Positions 44,034 through 48,948 of a DNA stretch of 48,948 nucleotides are shown here, piece after piece; position 1 is the stretch's first letter; every line of letters begins with the position of its first letter. A model generated the notes under the pieces. That model searched no databases. It saw nothing but the letters and a program-made list of their open reading frames with translations, and was not told where the DNA came from. The translations under genes were made by a program, and so were the position numbers. Origin of the DNA: REBR01 sp033721915 (GTDB lineage: Bacteria > Pseudomonadota > Gammaproteobacteria > Pseudomonadales > Oleiphilaceae); the NCBI GenBank assembly GCA_033721915.1, contig JAWWAC010000019.1:1-48948 (forward strand), given 5' to 3'.

Positions 44034-44998
44034 GCCACCATCTCCGGTACCGGCAGAATGGCGCCAATGGCCAGACAGCTGCGCAGATCCGCCGCCTGAT
44101 CCGACAGCACGGTTGTCCAGTCAAATTCCCGGATGCCCACACCCAGGTTGCCGGAGAGCATGTCCACCAGTGGCAGTGACTGGGGGTGCCCGGTGATCTG
44201 CACCGTGCGGGGCGGCACCTGACGCATCTGGCTCTCGTAGTAGTCCATGGAGCGCTGGATCTCCAGGGCCAGTGACTCCACCGTTGCCCCCTGCGTGGCC
44301 GCGTCCCGCAACTGCTCCAGCGAGATATCCAGCCGCCGGGCCAGGTGCAGCATGCCGTCACGGGCAAACACCAACAGGCCCTGCTGTTCACGCAGATACA
44401 CCATGGCGGCGCTGCGGCCCCGTGGCTCGCTGCCCAGCAGCAGGTTACGCAGGGCCAGGTCGGCGATATCAATCCGCGACAGCGTCAGCTGGCTCTGCCT
44501 CACCAGACCGATCAGGTCCAGGATCATGGGCTTGCGGGCACAGACCGCATTGATCAGGGCATGGCGGCCACGGCTGGCGGCGGCGGGGAAGGGAAAGGTG
44601 TCCACCACCGCATCCTCCAGACGGTAGTCCAGCAGATCCTTGAGTTTCCAGCGCACCGCGTCCGCCATTTCCTCGGGTTCCACGGCCGGCTTTTCCACCT
44701 GAAACACCTGGTACTGGCCCGGCGGCAGCACCAGTGTCACCCGGGCGCCCTTGAGTTGCTGCTCCGCCACCAGGGCATCCAGCTGTTTCCGGCGCTGTGC
44801 CGGCGTACAGGGGACGAAGCCGCTCTCCACCGGGGCCTGTTGACCTCGACGGCAGGCCCAGGCCAGTCCGTCGGAGCGCACTTCCAGGCCCAGACGGAAG
44901 CGACTGTGGCCAGAGGAGAAAGGATTTTTCAGCAAAGAAAACGTCACACTGCGGCGCCAAAGTGGGATTTGTTGAGAAGTATAGTTCAATAAGTCCAC
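44030..44998 (-). CDS. mshI: MSHA biogenesis PilM-like protein MshI
   Basis: The product is a cytoplasmic actin-like-fold protein with RFRLGLEVRSDGLAWACRR near the start, MADAVRWKLKDLLDYRLEDAVVDTFPFP, LINAVCARKPMILDLIGLV, LALEIQRSMDYYESQMRQ, and DLRSCLAIGAILP at the C-terminus, typical of PilM/MshI. It is the first gene of the msh operon. The start is uncertain: GTG 44998 gives 322 residues, while family members begin near LLKNPFSSG, which a TTG at 44935 would supply. A TATACT sequence on the minus strand near 44985 could be the operon's -10 box and would favour the shorter form. Neither start has a strong ribosome site. Confidence 0.85.
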   Translation of the reverse strand: MDLLNYTSQQIPLWRRSVTFSLLKNPFSSGHSRFRLGLEVRSDGLAWACRRGQQAPVESGFVPCTPAQRRKQLDALVAEQQLKGARVTLVLPPGQYQVFQVEKPAVEPEEMADAVRWKLKDLLDYRLEDAVVDTFPFPAAASRGRHALINAVCARKPMILDLIGLVRQSQLTLSRIDIADLALRNLLLGSEPRGRSAAMVYLREQQGLLVFARDGMLHLARRLDISLEQLRDAATQGATVESLALEIQRSMDYYESQMRQVPPRTVQITGHPQSLPLVDMLSGNLGVGIREFDWTTVLSDQAADLRSCLAIGAILPVPEMVA

Positions 44999-45065
44999 TA
45001 ATCCACTGAATCAGCATGGCTTATTGCCGGCACGCCCTGGCTGTGAGCGGACAGGGACCAAGGTG

Positions 45066-46376
45066 TTACTGGCTGCTGCCACGGTCCGTATGAACGCGGT
45101 TTCTGCCCTCGCCTTTGGCACGGTAAAGGGCCCTGTCCGCCCGGGCCAGGAGCGAGCCCAGTGCTTCCGTTTCTGGCAGTGCCTCCACCACCCCCATACT
45201 GGCGGTGACGGGGATGTCCGCCCCGGCCGCCCGGATGGCGGTCCCGGCCAGCTCTTCGCGCAGCCGCTCGGCCAGGGTCCTGGCCCCGTCCAGTCCGGTC
45301 TCCGGCAGCAGCAGCACAAATTCCTCGCCGCCAATCCGGGCCGCCATGTCCTGCTCTCTCAGTGTCTTCTGGCAGAGAGCCGCGAAAGCCTGGATCACCT
45401 CATCACCCGCCTTGTGGCCGTGCTGGTCGTTGATGCGCTTGAAATGATCCAGGTCCACCAGCACCAGTGACACCGGGTTGTGGTAGCGCCTGGCCCGGTT
45501 CAGCTCGGTGTCACCACGCTGCATGAAATAGCGGCGGTTGGGCATGCCACTGAGCTCGTCGTGTCTGGCCAGGTAGCGCAGCTGGTACTCCAGCTTCTTG
45601 CGGCTTTCCACTTCCCGCTGCAGATCCAGGCGGACCTCCTTCTCCGCCGTGATGTCCGTCTGTATGGCGGCGAAACCCAGCAGCTCGTCATTGGCGCCGA
45701 AATCCGGCTGGCAGGAAATCCGCACCCAGTAACCCGCCCCGTCCTTACGGTAATTCAGAATCTCCGTGGTAAAAGGCTCCCTGCGATCCAGACGGTGACG
45801 CATACAGGCGACGGTTTCCGGATCGGTGTCAGGGCCCTGGAGCAGCGACCCGGGCTTGCGGCCCATGATCTGCGCCAGGGGATACCCGGTGACCCGGGTA
45901 AAGGCGGAGTTGGCCCAGTTGACCCGCCCCAGGGGGTCTGTCAGGAAAATGATCTCATCGGTGTCTTCCAGCACGTTGGCCAGTCGCTGGCTGTGTTTGC
46001 GGGCCAGCCAATCTTCGGTAATGTCCCGGAACAGGCCAAACAGGTAGTGGGGCTCACCGGCCTCGTCGAACTTGACCTTGCCCCTGGAGTGGAAGTGGCG
46101 GACTTCTCCGTCGGCACGCACAATACGGGCGACAAAATCCAGCTCTCCATTGGTCTGCAGTGCCTGTTCCACCGCCTCCTGAACGAACTCCCGGTCCTCC
46201 GGATGACAAAAGGCAATGGCCTCGGACAGGTCCGGCTGTGGGCTGCCCGGTGGGCAACCGTGCAGGCGGAACAGCTCACTGGACCAGAACAGGCTCTGGT
46301 CCCGCAGGTTCAGTGTCCAGTGGCCGGAGTCGGTGACGGTGTGGGTGAGACGGAGCAGTTCTTTATCGGTCAGCAC
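45066..46376 (-). CDS. PAS-PAS-GGDEF diguanylate cyclase
   Basis: This 436-residue soluble enzyme makes c-di-GMP from two GTP. It has a PAS fold with PAC (about 12-125, HWTLNLRDQSLFWSSELFRLHG to LFRDITE), a second PAS (about 133-245, IFLTDPLGRVNWANSAFTRVTGY, GRKPGSLLQGPDTDPETV), a short coiled coil, and a GGDEF domain with LVDLDHFKRINDQHGHKAGDEVI. The active-site motif is GGEEF near residue 345, and an RxxD inhibitory site (REQD) lies five residues before it, so it should be active and feedback-inhibited. The start is a GTG at 46376 without a strong ribosome site. It lies between ssb and mshI, where Vibrio has mshH/csrD. Confidence 0.93.
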   Translation of the reverse strand: MLTDKELLRLTHTVTDSGHWTLNLRDQSLFWSSELFRLHGCPPGSPQPDLSEAIAFCHPEDREFVQEAVEQALQTNGELDFVARIVRADGEVRHFHSRGKVKFDEAGEPHYLFGLFRDITEDWLARKHSQRLANVLEDTDEIIFLTDPLGRVNWANSAFTRVTGYPLAQIMGRKPGSLLQGPDTDPETVACMRHRLDRREPFTTEILNYRKDGAGYWVRISCQPDFGANDELLGFAAIQTDITAEKEVRLDLQREVESRKKLEYQLRYLARHDELSGMPNRRYFMQRGDTELNRARRYHNPVSLVLVDLDHFKRINDQHGHKAGDEVIQAFAALCQKTLREQDMAARIGGEEFVLLLPETGLDGARTLAERLREELAGTAIRAAGADIPVTASMGVVEALPETEALGSLLARADRALYRAKGEGRNRVHTDRGSSQ

Positions 46377-46531
46377 AATAACAGCCTGGCGGGAGGGTAT
46401 GGGAACATTTCGGCGTCTCTACCCATACGTCCCGGGACAGGACTGGACCACAAGGTCCGGCCATAAATCCACCAGCCGGTGGGTTTACCAGAACCGGATA
46501 CTCCCGATACATGTTTTCAGGCCTTTAACAG

Positions 46532-46563
46532 AAAAAAGCCGGACAGTGTTTGTCCGGCCTTTT
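46532..46563. terminator. Intrinsic terminator after ssb
   Basis: On the minus strand GCCGGACA-AACAC-TGTCCGGC is followed by TTTTTT; the opposite strand has a shorter T-run. It lies 25 nt after the ssb stop and before the diguanylate cyclase gene, so the cyclase needs its own promoter within 46377-46531, where none is obvious. Confidence 0.93.
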
Positions 46564-46587
46564 CAGGTTTAGCCCAGTATTGCCCCC

Positions 46588-47133
46588 TCAGAAGGGAATG
46601 TCGTCATCAAAATCATCCACCGGCTCCGGCATGGCGTTGCCGGACTGGTTGTTTTGCTGTGGCGCATAGCCGCCGCCCTGGTTCTGCTGGGGTGGCGGGT
46701 TCTGGTTGCCCATGGGGGCATTCTGTTGGGGTTGCTGGTTCTGGTAGCCCTGCTGGGGCTGCTGCTGGTAATCGCCACCGCCGGCGCCCTTGCTGTCGAG
46801 CATCTGCATCTGGCCGTTGATGTCCACCAGGATTTCCGTGGTGTACTTGTCCTGCCCGTCCTGGCCCTGCCACTTGCGGGTCTGCAGGCGGCCTTCGATA
46901 TAGGCCTTGGAGCCCTTGCGCAGGTATTGAGCGGCGATTTCCGCCAGCTTGCCGAACATCACCACCCGGTGCCACTCGGTGCGCGGCACCAGCTGCCCGG
47001 TGTTCTTGTCCTTGTAGCTTTCGTCCGTGGCCAGGTTGAGATTGGTCACGGCTGTGCCGTTGGCGGTGTAACGGGTCTCCGGGTCTGCACCCAGGTTGCC
47101 GATCAGAATCACCTTGTTTACGCCTCGCGCCAT
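46588..47133 (-). CDS. ssb: Single-stranded DNA-binding protein
   Basis: SSB coats single-stranded DNA in replication, repair and recombination. The 181-residue product has the OB fold (MARGVNKVILIGNLGADPETRYTANGTAVTNLNLAT; EWHRVVMFGKLAEIAAQYLRKGSKAYIEGRLQTRKWQ; TTEILVDINGQMQML), then a Gly/Gln/Asn/Pro-rich linker of about 55 residues, and the acidic partner-binding tail DFDDDIPF. Length and tail match gammaproteobacterial SSB. No LexA box was seen upstream. Confidence 0.97.
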   Translation of the reverse strand: MARGVNKVILIGNLGADPETRYTANGTAVTNLNLATDESYKDKNTGQLVPRTEWHRVVMFGKLAEIAAQYLRKGSKAYIEGRLQTRKWQGQDGQDKYTTEILVDINGQMQMLDSKGAGGGDYQQQPQQGYQNQQPQQNAPMGNQNPPPQQNQGGGYAPQQNNQSGNAMPEPVDDFDDDIPF

Positions 47134-47204
47134 GATGGAGCTCCTGTTCAGTAAACGGTTATGGCAGGGAGCCGTCCGTGGCCCTGCTGCACTGTTTTCG
47201 GTTT

Positions 47205-48563
47205 TTAGTCGGTCACACCGGGCAGTTGCCGCAGCGCTTTTTCATCCAGGGTGCGCTTGTCCACTTTCAGGTACGCCTCCCCCTCTTTGGGCAGTATCAC
47301 CACCTCTTCCACCCCGGCCACGGCCGCCAGCCGGTTGCGGATTTCCTCCACGGCACCCCCTTCCAGGGGCTGCAGTCGCAGGGTAAAACTGGTGGCATGG
47401 CGCGGTGGTGTCATGCCCGCCACCACCGCTAGCCAGAGTGAGACAGCGCCGACTATCAGCACAATAACACCCTCGATACCCCAACTGCCAGCGACCCAGC
47501 CACCGGCCGTGCCTCCGATAAAGGCCCCCAGAAACTGGCTGGTGGAATACACCCCCATGGCGGAGCCCTTGCTGGCGGCGGGGGCCTCCTTGCTGATCAG
47601 CGAGGGCAGCATGGCCTCCAGCATATTGAAGGCCATGAAAAAGAAAAACAGCACCCACCAAAGACTCAGCAGTGTCTGGGCGCTCCACAGCAGTGCCGTT
47701 GTGGACAGGCCGAGAAGGGCCACGGCACCGGTCATGACCGTCTTAAGCTGGCGCTTCTTCTCCCCCAGTATGATAAAGGGCAGCATGGCGAAGAAGGCGC
47801 AGCCCATTACCGACAGGTACACCCACCAGTGGCTGGCCGCCGGCACCGAGAGTCGCTCCTGCAGCAGCAACGGCACCACCAGGAAGGCGGCGGTGAGGGC
47901 CAGGTGCAGCACCAGTATGCCGAAATCCAGCCGCAGCAGTGCCGGCTGGCGCAACACATGGCCCAGTTGTTCCTTGACGGGCTGGGCGTCACGGTGCACG
48001 GTGCTGCTCACCGGGTCCGGCACCACCCAGGCCACCAGGGCCATGCTGGCCAGTGCCAGCAGTGCGGTCAGGGCGAACAGCCCGCTCAGGCCCAGCCAGT
48101 TGCCCACCAGCGGGCCCAACACCAGTGACAGCGCAAACGACAGGCCAATGGACAGACCGATGCCGGCCATGGCCTTGGTGCGGTGTTCTTCCCGGGTCAG
48201 GTCGCTGACCAGTGCCATCAGGACACTGGCAATGGCACCGGCACCCTGGAGAACCCGGCCGGCGATGACGCCGTATACGCTTTCCGAGGCGGCCGCCACC
48301 AGGCTGCCCGCCACAAAGATCAGCAGGCCGGCATAGATCAGCTTTTTGCGGCCAAAGCGGTCCGAAAGCAGGCCAAAGGGAATCTGCAGCAGTGCCTGGC
48401 TGAGCCCGTAGGCCCCCAGGGCCAGGCCCAGCAGAAAGGGCGTGGCCCCCTGCAGATCCTGTCCCAGCAGAATAAACACCGGCAACAGCATGAACAGGCC
48501 CAGCATACGGCTGCCGTACACCAGTGCCAGTGTGGCTGTTGAGCGGATTTCCGTGGCGTTCAT
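47205..48563 (-). CDS. YajR-like MFS transporter with C-terminal YAM domain
   Basis: The 452-residue product has twelve predicted membrane helices with the MFS motif A region (LLSDRFGRKKLIYAGLLIF) after TM2 and VAASESVYGVIAGRVLQGAGAIASVLMALVSDLTREEHRTKAMAGIGLSIG. A soluble C-terminal domain of about 75 residues follows (PLEGGAVEEIRNRLAAVAGVEEVVILPKEGEAYLKVDK), the YAM domain of E. coli YajR. ATG 48563 is used; an ORF extension to 48629 has no similarity. This gene also lies between ssb and uvrA in many relatives. The substrate is unknown. Confidence 0.9.
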   Translation of the reverse strand: MNATEIRSTATLALVYGSRMLGLFMLLPVFILLGQDLQGATPFLLGLALGAYGLSQALLQIPFGLLSDRFGRKKLIYAGLLIFVAGSLVAAASESVYGVIAGRVLQGAGAIASVLMALVSDLTREEHRTKAMAGIGLSIGLSFALSLVLGPLVGNWLGLSGLFALTALLALASMALVAWVVPDPVSSTVHRDAQPVKEQLGHVLRQPALLRLDFGILVLHLALTAAFLVVPLLLQERLSVPAASHWWVYLSVMGCAFFAMLPFIILGEKKRQLKTVMTGAVALLGLSTTALLWSAQTLLSLWWVLFFFFMAFNMLEAMLPSLISKEAPAASKGSAMGVYSTSQFLGAFIGGTAGGWVAGSWGIEGVIVLIVGAVSLWLAVVAGMTPPRHATSFTLRLQPLEGGAVEEIRNRLAAVAGVEEVVILPKEGEAYLKVDKRTLDEKALRQLPGVTD

Positions 48564-48632
48564 GGAATGACCTGTTACGGGGGTTAAAAACGGCGTCAAT
48601 TGTACCAGAGGCTGACACTCAGCCCACATTCT

Positions 48633-48662
48633 TTGAGCAGCGTGTTACCGGATCGGTATACT
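48633..48662 (+). promoter_or_regulatory. Candidate sigma70 promoter of uvrA
   Basis: TTGAGC (48633-48638) and TATACT (48657-48662) are 18 nt apart, matching 4/6 and 5/6 of the consensus. The predicted start is about 48669, 23 nt before the uvrA ATG. No CTG-N10-CAG LexA box overlaps it. Confidence 0.55.
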
Positions 48663-48691
48663 ACTCGTTTATCCGTCCTTTGGGGGAGACC

Positions 48692-48948
48692 ATGGACCAC
48701 ATTCATATCAAGGGTGCCCGCACTCACAACCTGAAGAATATCGACCTGGATATTCCCCGGGACAAGCTGGTTGTGGTCACCGGCCTGTCCGGCTCCGGCA
48801 AGTCGTCACTGGCCTTTGACACCCTCTATGCGGAGGGTCAGCGGCGTTACGTGGAGTCCCTCTCCACCTACGCCCGCCAGTTTCTGTCCATGATGGAAAA
48901 GCCGGACGTGGACCATATCGAGGGGCTCTCGCCGGCCATCTCCATCGA
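48692..48948 (+). CDS. uvrA: Excinuclease ABC subunit UvrA, 5' part (gene runs off the window)
   Basis: UvrA is the damage-recognising ABC-type ATPase of nucleotide-excision repair. The 85 visible codons show MDHIHIKGARTHNLKNIDLD, Walker A GLSGSGKSSLAFDTLYAEG, QRRYVESLSTYARQFLSMMEKP and DVDHIEGLSPAISI, all diagnostic of UvrA. GGGGGAG precedes the ATG. The rest, including the zinc fingers, lies beyond the window. Confidence 0.98.
   Translation, partial: MDHIHIKGARTHNLKNIDLDIPRDKLVVVTGLSGSGKSSLAFDTLYAEGQRRYVESLSTYARQFLSMMEKPDVDHIEGLSPAISI

Noticed and set aside
47100..48700. LexA (SOS) boxes near ssb or uvrA, as in E. coli
   Set aside because: No CTG-N10-CAG was found in either upstream region; the nearest candidate, around 48612 (CTGACACTCAG), has the wrong spacing.

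Overview
The window is a dense, GC-rich stretch of chromosome from a Gammaproteobacterium, probably a marine or halophilic relative of Marinobacter, Pseudomonas or Shewanella. The evidence is a Gram-negative envelope (TolC, Kdo transferase, three porin-type genes), the gammaproteobacterial set GlnE/GlnA/NtrB/NtrC, and an ssb-msh-uvrA neighbourhood like that of Vibrio and Shewanella. The species cannot be named from sequence reading alone. No tRNA, rRNA, insertion sequence, prophage, CRISPR array or defence island was found; this is core and near-core chromosome.

Layout. 1-1683: 5' part of thiC (minus strand) with a TPP riboswitch and a candidate promoter. 1777-8425: envelope genes: tolC, convergent waaA, then a four-gene plus-strand operon (ELM1-family protein, GT4 glycosyltransferase, YrbL-like kinase-fold protein, second GT4) that looks like LPS-core assembly. 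8432-12399: glnE followed by ilvE (minus). 12514-19953: a TVGYGD potassium channel; an OprO/OprP-type porin behind tandem Pho-box-like repeats; a CYTH triphosphatase; a second porin; dtd; a TorF-family outer-membrane protein behind a sigma54-type promoter; a secreted esterase. 19962-22857: pip and typA (minus). 22858-28317: the nitrogen-control block: glnA with two NtrC sites and a -24/-12 promoter, a DUF4124 protein, and ntrB-ntrC with their own NtrC sites and a second -24/-12 element. 28345-44998: a nearly complete MSHA type IV pilus locus on the minus strand (mshI, I2, J, K, L, M, N, E, G, B, A, C, D, O, P, Q). 45066-48948: a PAS-PAS-GGDEF diguanylate cyclase, ssb, a YajR-like MFS transporter and the start of uvrA.

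How the genes work together. GlnE (adenylyltransferase), its target GlnA, and NtrB/NtrC are all in the window, and NtrC/sigma54 signatures precede glnA, ntrBC and apparently the TorF-family gene, which suggests that this outer-membrane protein belongs to the nitrogen-starvation regulon. Pho-box-like repeats tie the OprO/P-type porin to phosphate starvation. A diguanylate cyclase lies where Vibrio carries mshH, beside a pilus whose extension ATPase MshE has the c-di-GMP-binding N-terminal domain, so signal producer and receptor may be encoded side by side. Several convergent gene pairs share palindromes that overlap their stop codons and may act as compact bidirectional terminators.
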